Shown here piece by piece: positions 1 to 8,681 of a stretch of DNA of 64,000 nt. The stretch covers positions 4,216,001 through 4,280,000 of the forward strand of contig NZ_CP064686.1 in NCBI RefSeq assembly GCF_023100905.1. Direction: 5' to 3'. How positions within the stretch are numbered: position 1 is the stretch's first letter; every line of letters starts with the position of its first letter. The position numbers were made by a program, and so were the translations under genes. Under the pieces are notes generated by a model. That model was given only the letters and a program-made list of their open reading frames with translations, ran no database searches and was not told where the DNA came from. The DNA comes from Bradyrhizobium sp. 4. Its GTDB lineage: Bacteria; Pseudomonadota; Alphaproteobacteria; Rhizobiales; Xanthobacteraceae.

Positions 1-829
<829 letters not shown>

Positions 830-858
830 ATCGGCTCCAAAAGAAAGCTTGCGCGCGT

Positions 859-1881
859 TCAGCGGTAAATATCGGTCCAGAGCTCGGCGGCATCCGGCTC
901 GGGATCATGCTGGGCGAAATCGGCGGACGCGTTGACGATGTCGCGCACCTCGGCGTCGATCGCCTTCAGATCCTGCTCGCTGACCTTGGCGGCCAACAGG
1001 CGGTTGCGCACCTGCTCGATCGGATCCTGGTCGTGGCGGACTTTTTCGACCTCCTCGCGCGTTCTATACTTTGCGGGATCGGACATCGAGTGGCCGCGGT
1101 AGCGGTAGGTCTGCATCTCCAGGATGAAGGGGCCCTTGCCGGCGCGGCACCAGGCCGCCGCCTCGTCGCCGGCGGCCTTGACGGCACGCACGTCCATGCC
1201 GTCGACCTGCTGGCCGGGAATGTTGAAGGAGGCGCCGCGCTTGGAGAAATCCTGCTGCGCCGAGGCGCGCGAGACCGAAGTGCCCATGGCGTAGCGGTTG
1301 TTCTCGATCACGTAGATCACCGGCAGCTTCCAGAGCTCCGCCATGTTGAAGCTCTCATAGACCTGGCCCTGGTTGGCCGCACCGTCGCCGAAATAGGTGA
1401 CGCTGACATTGTCGTTGTCGCGATAGTGATTGGCGAAAGCGAGCCCGGTGCCGAGCGAGACCTGGGCGCCGACGATGCCGTGGCCGCCGTAAAAGTGCTT
1501 CTCCTTGCTGAACATGTGCATGGAGCCGCCCTTGCCCTTGGAATAGCCGCCGCGACGGCCGGTGAGCTCGGCCATGACGCCGTTGGCCTCCATGCCGGTG
1601 GCGAGCATATGACCGTGATCGCGATAGCCGGTGATGACCTGGTCGCCCGGCTTCAGGGCCATCTGCATCCCGACCACCACAGCCTCCTGGCCGATATAAA
1701 GGTGGCAGAAGCCACCAATCGCGCCCATGCCGTAGAGCTGGCCGGCCTTTTCCTCGAACCGCCGGATCAGGAGCATGTCGCGGAGCGCCTTGAGCTCCTG
1801 CTCTCTGGTGAATTCCGGGGGCGAACCGCCGTCGGTCTTGTCCTGTGCAGTGCTTGCGGCGGCTTTCTTGGGTGCGGCCAT
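859..1881 (-). CDS. pdhA: Pyruvate dehydrogenase E1 component subunit alpha
   Basis: The 340-aa E1 alpha partner of PdhB in the cytosolic pyruvate dehydrogenase complex. The thiamine-diphosphate motif begins with GDGAANQG at about 165 and ends with the ENNRYAMGT segment at about 192. The loop YRYRGHSMSDP at about 262-272 matches the conserved E1 alpha loop. The first 25 residues are a low-complexity Ala/Lys leader usual in this family. It reads into pdhB after a 29-bp gap. The 265 bp upstream separates it from the aldehyde dehydrogenase gene and should hold its promoter; I could not assign -35/-10 boxes confidently. Confidence 0.97.
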   Translation of the reverse strand: MAAPKKAAASTAQDKTDGGSPPEFTREQELKALRDMLLIRRFEEKAGQLYGMGAIGGFCHLYIGQEAVVVGMQMALKPGDQVITGYRDHGHMLATGMEANGVMAELTGRRGGYSKGKGGSMHMFSKEKHFYGGHGIVGAQVSLGTGLAFANHYRDNDNVSVTYFGDGAANQGQVYESFNMAELWKLPVIYVIENNRYAMGTSVSRASAQQDFSKRGASFNIPGQQVDGMDVRAVKAAGDEAAAWCRAGKGPFILEMQTYRYRGHSMSDPAKYRTREEVEKVRHDQDPIEQVRNRLLAAKVSEQDLKAIDAEVRDIVNASADFAQHDPEPDAAELWTDIYR

Positions 1882-2106
1882 GGGAATTCCGGGTCAGAGA
1901 AAACTTCAGCCCTCTCTAACCCAAGTCAAATGCCCTTGGAAAGCACCGCGGCGGCATGGCACGACTTTCATTATGCCGCACTGCAACGTGATCGTAATAT
2001 TGCAAAATCTTTGACGCGGATCGGGCAACAAATCGACACGGTCGCCGCACGCGCAGATTCGTGACCTCATCAAAAAGCGTCGAGCCGATAAAGTCCCGCC
2101 GTTTGG

Positions 2107-2137
2107 AGTGGGCGACGCCGAAGCGGCGCCGCCCACT
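2107..2137 (-). terminator. Hairpin after the aldehyde dehydrogenase gene
   Basis: Strong inverted repeat AGTGGGCG-n-CGCCG, loop AAG, CGGCG-n-CGCCCACT, with one mismatch, starting 10 bp beyond the stop codon of the dehydrogenase at 2147. There is no clean U-run after it on the minus strand, so it may be an attenuating or 3'-stabilising hairpin rather than a textbook intrinsic terminator. Confidence 0.5.
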
Positions 2138-2146
2138 TCCGTCCGA

Positions 2147-3664
2147 TCAGAAGAAGCCCAGCTTCTTGGGGCTGTAGCTGACCAGCAGGTTCTTGGTCTG
2201 CTGGTAGTGATCGAGCATCATCTTGTGGGTCTCGCGCCCGACGCCCGACTGCTTATAGCCGCCGAAGGCCGCATGCGCGGGATAGGCATGGTAGCAGTTG
2301 GTCCAGACCCGGCCGGCCTGGATTGCCCGGCCGAAGCGATAGCAGCGGTTGGCGTCGCGGCTCCAGACGCCGGCCCCCAGGCCGTAGGGCGTGTCGTTGG
2401 CGATCTCGAGCGCCTCCTCGTCGTTCTTGAAGGTCGTGACAGAAACGACGGGGCCGAAGATCTCCTCCTGGAAGACGCGCATCTTGTTGTGGCCCTCGAA
2501 CACGGTCGGCTGGACGTAGAAGCCGCCGGCGAGATCGCCGCCGAGTTCGGCGCGTCCGCCGCCGGCCAGCACCTTGGCCCCCTCCTGCTTGCCGATGTCG
2601 ATGTAGGAGAGGATTTTTGCGAGTTGCTCGCCGGAAGCCTGCGCACCGATCATGGTGTCGGCCGCACGCGGATCGCCCTGCTTGATCGCGGCGACGCGCT
2701 TCAGCGCCCGCTCCATGAAGCGGTCATAGATGTCGGCGTGGACCAGCGCCCGGCTCGGACAGGTGCAGACCTCGCCCTGGTTCAGCGCGCACATGACGAA
2801 ACCTTCGATCGCCTTGTCGAAGAAGTCGTCGTCTTCGGCGGTGACGTCGCTGAAGAAGATGTTGGGCGACTTGCCGCCGAGCTCGAGCGTGACGGGAATG
2901 AGGTTCTGGCTGGCATACTGCATGATCAGCCGGCCCGTCGTGGTCTCGCCGGTGAAGGCGATCTTGGCGATGCGCGGGCTGGACGCGAGCGGCTTGCCGG
3001 CTTCCAGACCAAAGCCGTTGACGATGTTGAGGACGCCGGGCGGCAGAATGTCGCCGATGATCTCGGCCCAGACCATGATCGAGGCCGGGGTCTGCTCGGC
3101 CGGCTTGAGCACGACGCAATTGCCGGCGGCGAGCGCGGGCGCGAGCTTCCAGCAGGCCATCAGCAGCGGGAAGTTCCAGGGGATGATCTGGCCGACCACG
3201 CCGAGCGGTTCGTGGAAATGGTAGGCAACGGTGTCGTGATCGATCTCGCCGATCGAGCCTTCCTGGGCACGGATGGCGCCGGCGAAATAGCGGAAGTGGT
3301 CGATGGCCAGCGGGATGTCCGCTGCGCGGGTCTCGCGGATCGGCTTGCCGTTGTCCCAGGTCTCGGCGATGGCGAGACGCTCGAGATTGTCTTCCATGCG
3401 GTCGGCGATCCGGTTCAGCATCGCGGCGCGCTCGGCGACGCTGGTGCGGCCCCAAGCGGCCTTCGCGGCATGCGCTGCGTCGAGCGCTGCCTCGACGTCC
3501 TGCGCGTCGGAGCGCGCGATCTTGCAGACGATCTGGCCTGTCACCGGCGAGGCGTTGTCGAAATACTTGCCGGAGATCGGCGCGACGAATTTGCCGCCGA
3601 TGAAATTGTCGTAGCGTTCGGCGAAGGGAATTTTGGTGACGCTGAGGAATTCTACCTTGTTCAT
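2147..3664 (-). CDS. NAD-dependent aldehyde dehydrogenase (acetaldehyde dehydrogenase type)
   Basis: A 505-aa aldehyde dehydrogenase oxidising an aldehyde to the acid with NAD(P)+. Visible landmarks are the coenzyme segment IPWNFPLLMACWKLAPALAAGN (about 161-182), the general-base motif TLELGGKSPN with Glu261, and the nucleophile in NQGEVCTCPSR (Cys300). Length and these motifs resemble the ExaC/AcoD-type enzymes of ethanol and acetoin catabolism. The neighbouring regulator at 3976-4938 belongs to the class that often controls such genes. Start ATG at 3664 follows a GGGAGTG ribosome site. The exact substrate is not decided by sequence. Confidence 0.93.
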   Translation of the reverse strand: MNKVEFLSVTKIPFAERYDNFIGGKFVAPISGKYFDNASPVTGQIVCKIARSDAQDVEAALDAAHAAKAAWGRTSVAERAAMLNRIADRMEDNLERLAIAETWDNGKPIRETRAADIPLAIDHFRYFAGAIRAQEGSIGEIDHDTVAYHFHEPLGVVGQIIPWNFPLLMACWKLAPALAAGNCVVLKPAEQTPASIMVWAEIIGDILPPGVLNIVNGFGLEAGKPLASSPRIAKIAFTGETTTGRLIMQYASQNLIPVTLELGGKSPNIFFSDVTAEDDDFFDKAIEGFVMCALNQGEVCTCPSRALVHADIYDRFMERALKRVAAIKQGDPRAADTMIGAQASGEQLAKILSYIDIGKQEGAKVLAGGGRAELGGDLAGGFYVQPTVFEGHNKMRVFQEEIFGPVVSVTTFKNDEEALEIANDTPYGLGAGVWSRDANRCYRFGRAIQAGRVWTNCYHAYPAHAAFGGYKQSGVGRETHKMMLDHYQQTKNLLVSYSPKKLGFF

Positions 3665-3777
3665 TGATCACTCCCGATGTTTGCTGTTTGCGCAATTCGT
3701 CGCATGGTCGCGACTTGCGCCGACGATGTCGCGGGAGGCGTCTTCTGTCAGCCCTGATAGGAGCGATGATGGAGCCG

Positions 3778-3801
3778 ACCTGTCGCAGTTCTGCGACAGG
3801 T
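3778..3801. promoter_or_regulatory. Perfect palindrome upstream of the aldehyde dehydrogenase gene, candidate activator site
   Basis: ACCTGTCGCAG-TT-CTGCGACAGGT: two perfect 11-bp arms around a 2-bp centre, 114 bp upstream of the dehydrogenase start and downstream of the regulator gene. A dyad of this size at this distance suits an upstream activating site for a Fis-type HTH dimer. Binding by the adjacent regulator is inference. Confidence 0.6.
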
Positions 3802-3853
3802 GACGAGGCTGCACGTCGTGCCGCCGCACGTAATGACGCCGCCGCACATACTG

Positions 3854-3961
3854 ACCTCATCCTGAGGAGCGCGCTCTTGCGCGCGTCTCGAAGGATGGCT
3901 GGGGTGACAGCAGGGCATCTTGTGGTTCGAGACGACCGCTTTGCGGTCTCCTCACCATGAG
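3854..3961. repeat. Intergenic palindromic repeat element
   Basis: Outer arms CTCATCCTGAGGAG (from 3856) and CTCCTCACCATGAG (3948-3961) are inverted with 12 of 14 positions pairing. The interior holds further pairs such as GCGTCTCGAAGGATG against the TGGTTCGAGACG segment. Similar 'CCTCATGGTGAGGAGC...' elements are, from memory, dispersed in Bradyrhizobium genomes. It separates the regulator from the aldehyde dehydrogenase palindrome and ends 15 bp before the regulator's stop codon, so it may form the regulator's 3' structure. Confidence 0.65.
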
Positions 3962-3975
3962 AATCTACCAGCAGC

Positions 3976-4938
3976 TCAATGCGCGTTCAGCTCGAACCGC
4001 TTGAGCTTTCTGTGCAGCGTGGCACGGCTGACGCCGAGGGCCTTCGCGGCCGCCGAGACATTGCCGCCTGCGCGCAAGAGCGCCCGCTGCAACACTGCGC
4101 GCTGACCGCCGGCAAGATGGTCGCGCGCGGTGTCGCCGCCGAGGAGATCAGCGGCAGGCATCGGCTGCAACGCCCGGCCGGGCGCAATCCCGAGTCCCGC
4201 TCGGGCGGACCGGGTGGCGCCGATCACGAGATCGTCCGCATCGACCGCAACGAGGCCGCCGCACTGGCCGTCCGCAGCTTGCGTCAGCACGATGCGGGCA
4301 TGGGCGAAGGCCCTGCGAAACAGATCGGCTTCGATACGCCTGGCTGCCTCACCGGCCGCGAGCGCGATCAGACTGGAAAACACGTCGGTGCGGTCGGCGC
4401 GGCAGGAGGAGACGTCGAGCACGCCCGCGAACGCAGCCTCATGGTCGTAGATCGGAACGGCGGTGCAGCTCAGAAGCGTGTTGCGGGTGAAGAAATGCTG
4501 ATCGCGGTCGATCGTCAACGGACGCTGCTCGACGAGGCAGGTGCCGATGCCGTTGGTGCCCTCATGCTCCTCGCTCCAGAGCGCGCCGGTCCAGAGGCCC
4601 CAGGACTGAAATGTCGCATCGTCGGCCGGGGTGCCGCGGCGATCGACCGGCACGCCCTCGCCGTCCGCAAGCAGCACGCAGCAGCCGCTGGCGCCGACCG
4701 CCTGATAGAGCCGGTCCATCGCACCCCGCGCAGCGGCGAGCAGCGGCGCGACGCGCTCCCGCGCGCGGTGCAGCTCGGCTTCGCTCAGCCGGTTCGGCAA
4801 GCTACGGCCGGCGGGATCGAGACGATGCAATCTGGATGAACGGCGCCACGAGGCCACGAGCGACGAGCGTGCCGCCTGGCCTGACGTAATGGCGGCCTCG
4901 ACACGGGCCGCGTGATGCCGGGGGGATTGCCCATTCAT
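3976..4938 (-). CDS. AcoR-like transcriptional regulator, GAF plus Fis-type HTH, without AAA+ domain
   Basis: A 320-aa regulator. Residues about 20-65 carry a SWRRSSRLHRLDP segment typical of AcoR N-termini. Residues about 70-210 are a GAF-like sensor with EEHEGTNGIGTCLVE and CTAVPIYDHEAAFAGVLDVS, the hallmark of acetoin-type activators. The C-terminus GGNVSAAAKALGVSRATLHRKLKRF is a Fis-family HTH. The sigma-54-activating AAA+ module (GAFTGA, Walker A) expected between them is absent; full-length AcoR proteins have over 600 residues. It therefore cannot activate sigma-54 polymerase in the usual way. Start chosen at ATG 4938 behind GGAGGAAAC; a GTG lies immediately before it. Probable target: the aldehyde dehydrogenase downstream. 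Confidence 0.85.
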   Translation of the reverse strand: MNGQSPRHHAARVEAAITSGQAARSSLVASWRRSSRLHRLDPAGRSLPNRLSEAELHRARERVAPLLAAARGAMDRLYQAVGASGCCVLLADGEGVPVDRRGTPADDATFQSWGLWTGALWSEEHEGTNGIGTCLVEQRPLTIDRDQHFFTRNTLLSCTAVPIYDHEAAFAGVLDVSSCRADRTDVFSSLIALAAGEAARRIEADLFRRAFAHARIVLTQAADGQCGGLVAVDADDLVIGATRSARAGLGIAPGRALQPMPAADLLGGDTARDHLAGGQRAVLQRALLRAGGNVSAAAKALGVSRATLHRKLKRFELNAH

Positions 4939-4985
4939 CACTGTTTCCTCCGGGTGGCAATCTAGACGGTGCCGGCACGGCCCGG

Positions 4986-4999
4986 TTGATCTGCGTCAA
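4986..4999. promoter_or_regulatory. FNR/FixK-type binding site upstream of the AcoR-like regulator
   Basis: TTGAT-CTGC-GTCAA fits the CRP/FNR-family consensus TTGA-N6-TCAA perfectly and the stricter TTGAT-N4-ATCAA at 9 of 10 positions. Its centre is about 54 bp before the regulator's ATG at 4938, a distance compatible with a class II (-41.5) activator site if the leader is very short. In Bradyrhizobium such boxes are read by FixK2 under low oxygen. Function is inferred from the match and position only. Confidence 0.55.
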
Positions 5000-5039
5000 C
5001 CCTGGCCATGATGATGGAAGCCATGAGCCGGTTGCGGCG

Positions 5040-5057
5040 CTGCCGTCAAGACGGCAG
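5040..5057 (-). terminator. Short perfect hairpin downstream of ftsB
   Basis: CTGCCGTC-AA-GACGGCAG, 8-bp perfect arms, 50 bp beyond the ftsB stop. No U-run follows on the minus strand, so termination is only a possibility. Confidence 0.35.
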
Positions 5058-5066
5058 TCCGGTTCC

Positions 5067-5096
5067 AGGCCTTCAACTTAGAGGCCTTCAACTTTC
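5067..5096. repeat. Two-copy 15-bp tandem repeat after ftsB
   Basis: AGGCCTTCAACTT occurs at 5067-5079 and again at 5082-5094, period 15 bp, just beyond the ftsB stop codon at 5107. No coding role is apparent. Confidence 0.6.
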
Positions 5097-5106
5097 GGAA
5101 GAGTTG

Positions 5107-5424
5107 TCAGTTCGCCGGGATCGTCCGGACGAGATCGCGCGGATTGACGTAGTCGAGCTGGAAGCGCGCCCGCTCGTCCAGCATGTCTGGGTCGATCTTC
5201 GCGGAGCGCAGCAGCGAAACGCGCTGCTCGCTCCTGGCACGCTCGCGCTTGAGCTGGGCAAGCTCGCTCGTCAGCGCCACGATCTCCTGGTCGAGCTCCT
5301 GGCGGGCGTTGAGGCCGTATTTGCCGGTATAGGCGTTGACGCCGAAATAGCCGACGATGGCGGCCGCCATCGCATAGAGGGCAAGACCGGTCAGGATCGA
5401 TTTCAGGCGCGCGCGGGAGACCAT
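5107..5424 (-). CDS. ftsB: Septum formation initiator FtsB/DivIC family
   Basis: A 105-aa single-pass inner-membrane division protein. A short basic N-terminus is followed by a membrane segment at about 11-30 (LTGLALYAMAAAIVGYFGVN). A coiled coil at about 40-72 (LDQEIVALTSELAQLKRERA) matches the FtsL/FtsQ-interacting helix. The family signature DPDMLDERARFQLDYVNP sits at 78-95. Start set at ATG 5424, which gives the usual length; the frame stays open further upstream but that part shows no similarity. Between eno and pdhA is its usual place in related genomes; here cassettes separate it from both. Confidence 0.9.
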   Translation of the reverse strand: MVSRARLKSILTGLALYAMAAAIVGYFGVNAYTGKYGLNARQELDQEIVALTSELAQLKRERARSEQRVSLLRSAKIDPDMLDERARFQLDYVNPRDLVRTIPAN

Positions 5425-5502
5425 CCTGGGAAGATGGGACAGGTTGGTTAAGGGCGTGCTAATTGCCCCCGCCCGCATCGCGTTCCCGTGCCTGACTTAG
5501 CC

Positions 5503-5614
5503 GTCATGCCCGGCCTTGTGCCGGGCATCCACGTTCTTCGTCAATTTAGCGAGCACGTGGATGGCCGGGACATCTAGCGCGAAGACGCGCTTCGCGCTTT
5601 TGCCCGGCCATGAC
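5503..5614. repeat. Long imperfect inverted repeat (Bradyrhizobium-type dispersed element)
   Basis: Begins GTCATGCCCGGCCTTGTGCC and ends GCCCGGCCATGAC, so the ends pair with small bulges. An inner pair is formed by GCATCCACGT (5525-5534) and ACGTGGATGG (5555-5564). The innermost part contains GCGCGAAGACGCGCTTCGCGC. This form resembles the abundant intergenic palindromes of Bradyrhizobium and Rhodopseudomonas (from memory). It lies between ftsB and the FMN reductase gene. Confidence 0.75.
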
Positions 5615-5634
5615 GAAGTCCTGAGAATCGCGCC

Positions 5635-6186
5635 TCAGCCGTGGTGCTTCGCCACGTGCACCGCAAACGCGTCGATATAGGCCTGGAGCACGGGCTTCAG
5701 GGACTCCTTCGTCAAATTGCCGTCGGCGTCAAAGGCGTCGCCCACCCCGTTCAGATAAGCCTCCGGCTGCTGTAGGATCGGACCGGAAATGCCCGGCAGG
5801 ATGTTCTGCAGCGTCTTGGCGGCGCTGACGCCGCCGAGCGGACCCGGCGAGTTCGCGACGATGCCGACCGGCTTGCCGTTGAACGAGCTCTTGCCGTAGG
5901 GCCGCGAGGCGACGTCGATGGCGTTCTTCAGCACGCCCGGGATCGCGCGATTGTATTCCGGCGTGACGAAGATGACGCCGTCCGACTTCTGGATCTTTTC
6001 GCGAAAAGACAGCCAATCGGCCGGCGGCGCGCCTTCGAGGTCCTGGTTGAAGAACGAGATGCCGGCCGGCGTGATGACCTCGAGCTTGAGCGAAGCAGGC
6101 GCGAGCTTGGCGAGCGCATGAGCGATCTTCAGCGAGAAGCTGTCCTTGCGCAGGCTGCCGGCGATCGTGACGATATTGTAGGCCAT
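5635..6186 (-). CDS. NADPH-dependent FMN reductase / NAD(P)H quinone reductase family
   Basis: A 183-aa flavodoxin-like flavoprotein. GSLRKDSFS at 10-18 is the phosphate-binding loop for FMN and TPEYNRAIPGVLKNAIDV at about 75-92 is the second signature of the NADPH-dependent FMN reductase (ChrR/ArsH-like) family. These enzymes reduce FMN, quinones or chromate with NADPH in the cytosol; the physiological electron acceptor cannot be told here. It ends a minus-strand run eno, MDR oxidoreductase, MBL hydrolase, FMN reductase. The 176 bp upstream could hold its own promoter. Confidence 0.9.
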   Translation of the reverse strand: MAYNIVTIAGSLRKDSFSLKIAHALAKLAPASLKLEVITPAGISFFNQDLEGAPPADWLSFREKIQKSDGVIFVTPEYNRAIPGVLKNAIDVASRPYGKSSFNGKPVGIVANSPGPLGGVSAAKTLQNILPGISGPILQQPEAYLNGVGDAFDADGNLTKESLKPVLQAYIDAFAVHVAKHHG

Positions 6187-6362
6187 GGAGTGTCCTCGAA
6201 ATCTTCAGCGGGAGTGCCGGGGCGGCACTTAAGCGGTCCCGAGCGATGGATGCAAGTGCATGGACCGGTCGGATTTGGAAACGCTGGGTTTCTGAACGGT
6301 TGCCCAAACAATCAGGCCGCCAAGTGGCGACCTGACTCCTCGGCACAAATCTGCAAATCGGC

Positions 6363-7361
6363 TCAGATCGTCGGATTCCACGCCGACGGGATCAGGCGAT
6401 ATTTGGCGCCGTCCTTCTCGACATGGCCGACCGAGGGGAAGGTGAAGTGGAAGCCGATCACGGTCGCCTTTTCGGCTGCCGCCATGTCGTAGAATTTGTG
6501 GCGGGTCTCCTGCGCCAGCGCAGCATCGGTGTCGAACATCACATGCCAGTCCGGATTGCGCAGGAAGAACTCTGGGATGTTGGTGACGTCGGACTGGATC
6601 AGCACCTTGGCATCGCCCGAGGCGACCGCGAACGAGGTGTGCCCGGGGGTGTGGCCGGGCGTCGCGATCGACGTGATGCCCGGCGCGACCTCCTTGCCCC
6701 ACTCGTATTTCGTCACCTTGGATTCGAGGCCGGCAAAGGTCTTCTTCACGTTGGCGAAGTAATTCTTCATCATCGCGTTGGACTCGGCCTTGGCGGCGTT
6801 GTCCTCGCTGGTCCAGAACTCCCAGTCCTTGCCCGGCACCATGATCTCCGCATTGGGGAAGGCAAGCGCGCCGTCGGCGAGACGAATGCCGTTGGTGTGA
6901 TCCGGATGCAGATGCGAGAGCAGCACCACGTCGATGCTCTTGGGGTCGACGCCGGCGGCTTGGAGGTTTTGCAGCGTGCGGCCGACGGCGCCCTTGCTCG
7001 CCTCGAAATTCGCAATGCCGTTGCCGGCGTCGATCAGCACCAGCTTGGAGCCGGTGTTGATGAGCTGCGGATTGAACGGCAACGTGACCATGCCCTTCGG
7101 CATATAGGCCGCCTCGCCCGCGGCCAGCGCTTCCTCCCTCGGCGCGTTGACGACGAACTTGTCCGGCATCGGGAAAGTGCGCGCGCCGTCATTGATCGAG
7201 GTGCACTCGTAGCTGCCGACCTTATAGCGGTAGAAGCCCGGCGCCTGCGTGCCGGCTTGCGGCACCGCGGCATTGGCGGCGGTCGATCCAAGCTTGGTCA
7301 CGGCCGCCGCACCGAGGGCGGCGGCGCCTGCGAGCAAATGGCGGCGGTTGAGATCGGTCAT
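6363..7361 (-). CDS. Tat-exported metallo-beta-lactamase-fold hydrolase
   Basis: A 332-aa protein starting with a twin-arginine signal (NRRHLLAGAAALGAAAV, cleavage probably after about residue 32, ANAA). The mature part has the di-zinc motif HLHPDH at 150-155, GHTPGHTS at about 237-244, an Asp in SDVTN and a distal GFHFTFPSVGH, all expected for an active MBL-fold enzyme. Family members include lactonases, sulfatases and glyoxalase-like hydrolases, so substrate is open. Periplasmic location follows from the Tat motif. Encoded between the MDR oxidoreductase and the FMN reductase genes on the same strand. Confidence 0.9.
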   Translation of the reverse strand: MTDLNRRHLLAGAAALGAAAVTKLGSTAANAAVPQAGTQAPGFYRYKVGSYECTSINDGARTFPMPDKFVVNAPREEALAAGEAAYMPKGMVTLPFNPQLINTGSKLVLIDAGNGIANFEASKGAVGRTLQNLQAAGVDPKSIDVVLLSHLHPDHTNGIRLADGALAFPNAEIMVPGKDWEFWTSEDNAAKAESNAMMKNYFANVKKTFAGLESKVTKYEWGKEVAPGITSIATPGHTPGHTSFAVASGDAKVLIQSDVTNIPEFFLRNPDWHVMFDTDAALAQETRHKFYDMAAAEKATVIGFHFTFPSVGHVEKDGAKYRLIPSAWNPTI

Positions 7362-7443
7362 GGAGAGGTCCCCTTCTGAGCGCGCCTTGCGGTTTTGTCC
7401 GCTTTCAATGGCGGCGGAATAATCTCCCGCTTCGCTCAGAAGG

Positions 7444-7491
7444 CAAGACCTTCTTTAGACAAGTCCTTCTTTAGACAAGACCTTCTTTTGG
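7444..7491. repeat. Three-copy 16-bp tandem repeat
   Basis: Units CAAGACCTTCTTTAGA, CAAGTCCTTCTTTAGA and CAAGACCTTCTTTTGG at 7444, 7460 and 7476, in the 153-bp gap between the MDR oxidoreductase and MBL hydrolase genes. Its AT-richness contrasts with the flanks. Confidence 0.8.
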
Positions 7492-7514
7492 TGACGTGCC
7501 CTCGCACATCACGA

Positions 7515-8648
7515 TTATTTATTTGGGTTGATGAGGAATTTTTCGCCGGTGGCGCGTTTGGCGTAGACCGCGATATTGGCGGGATCGAGCGCCTCCGAAA
7601 GCGACACCACCTTGGTGTAGTGGCTGGCAAACGTGGTCTTCAGTTCGTCGACGACGCGCTGGCGCAGCCTAGCCCCGTCCGCCTGCCCGATCTTCATCAG
7701 AAACGGAAACAGCAGCCAGCCGCCGACGCCCCAGGCCATGCCGAAGCCGCGCGGCAGCTCGATCGGGCGAACATCGAGCGCGCCATAGACGTAGACCTGC
7801 TTGTGCACGTTGGAGCCATAGCGGCTGTATTCCTTCGCGGTCTTGTTGATCGCGACTTCCATGCAGTTGAGGATGTCGCCGGCGAGCTTGCCGCCGCCGA
7901 TGGCATCGAAGGCGATGGTGGCGCCGGTCTCGACCAGCGCATTGGTGAGATCGCCGAGGAAGCTCGGCGCGGTGGAATCGACGACATATTTGGCGCCGAT
8001 CTTGTGCAGGATGTCGGCCTGCTCCTTGCTGCGCACGATGTTGACCAGCGGGATGCCGTCCTTGATGCAGATCTTGTTCAGCATCTGGCCGAGATTGGAT
8101 GCGGCCGCAGTGTGCACCAGCGCCTTGTGACCCTCGCGTCGCATGGTCTCGGTCATGCCGAGCGCGGTCAGCGGATTGACGAAGCAGGAGGCCCCTTCGG
8201 CCGGCGTGGTGCCCTCGGGCAGCGGCAGGCACTCGCGTACTTTCAGCGTGCGATACTGCGTATACATCGCGCCGCCGATCATCGCGACCGTCTTGCCCAT
8301 CAGTGCCTTCGCGGCATCCGACGAGCCGGCCCTGATCACGACGCCTGCGCCTTCGTTACCGACCGGCATGGACTCGTCGAGCCGACCTGCCATCGCCCGC
8401 ATCGCGCCTTCCGGCACCTTCGCGGTGATGACGGGAGTGCCCTTGTCGCCGGAAGCCTTTGCCGTGCTCATATCGGCCGCGCCGATCAGGAGCCCGAGGT
8501 CGGACGGATTGATCGGCGCTGCCTCGACGCGGACGACGACCTCGTCCGCGGCGGGTTCGGGGGTCGGCACGTCGAGCAGCGAGATCTCGAGCTCACCGCT
8601 CTTTTTGATCAGCGAACGCAGTTGCAGGCCGTTCTTGCCGTCGCTCAT
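7515..8648 (-). CDS. MDR-superfamily oxidoreductase (zinc-independent, quinone-reductase-like)
   Basis: A 377-aa medium-chain dehydrogenase/reductase. The N-terminal GroES-like domain contains PINPSDLGLLIG and PVGNEGAGVVIRAG. The Rossmann domain contains LVHTAAASNLGQMLNKIC and a GATIAFDAIGGG segment. Catalytic zinc ligands and the four-Cys structural zinc loop of classical alcohol dehydrogenases are not seen, which favours a quinone or enoyl reductase activity. Start ATG 8648 follows an AGGGAGGA ribosome site only 33 bp after the eno stop, so it is probably expressed with eno. Confidence 0.85.
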   Translation of the reverse strand: MSDGKNGLQLRSLIKKSGELEISLLDVPTPEPAADEVVVRVEAAPINPSDLGLLIGAADMSTAKASGDKGTPVITAKVPEGAMRAMAGRLDESMPVGNEGAGVVIRAGSSDAAKALMGKTVAMIGGAMYTQYRTLKVRECLPLPEGTTPAEGASCFVNPLTALGMTETMRREGHKALVHTAAASNLGQMLNKICIKDGIPLVNIVRSKEQADILHKIGAKYVVDSTAPSFLGDLTNALVETGATIAFDAIGGGKLAGDILNCMEVAINKTAKEYSRYGSNVHKQVYVYGALDVRPIELPRGFGMAWGVGGWLLFPFLMKIGQADGARLRQRVVDELKTTFASHYTKVVSLSEALDPANIAVYAKRATGEKFLINPNK

Positions 8649-8681
8649 GTCGATCCTCCCTGTTTCTATCGAGACCCTGGC

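Noticed and set aside
3790..3825. Possible sigma-54 promoter before the aldehyde dehydrogenase (GGCAC...GC on the minus strand).
   Set aside because: The spacing between GG and GC is 11, not 10, the flanking bases deviate, and the neighbouring regulator lacks a sigma-54-activating domain.
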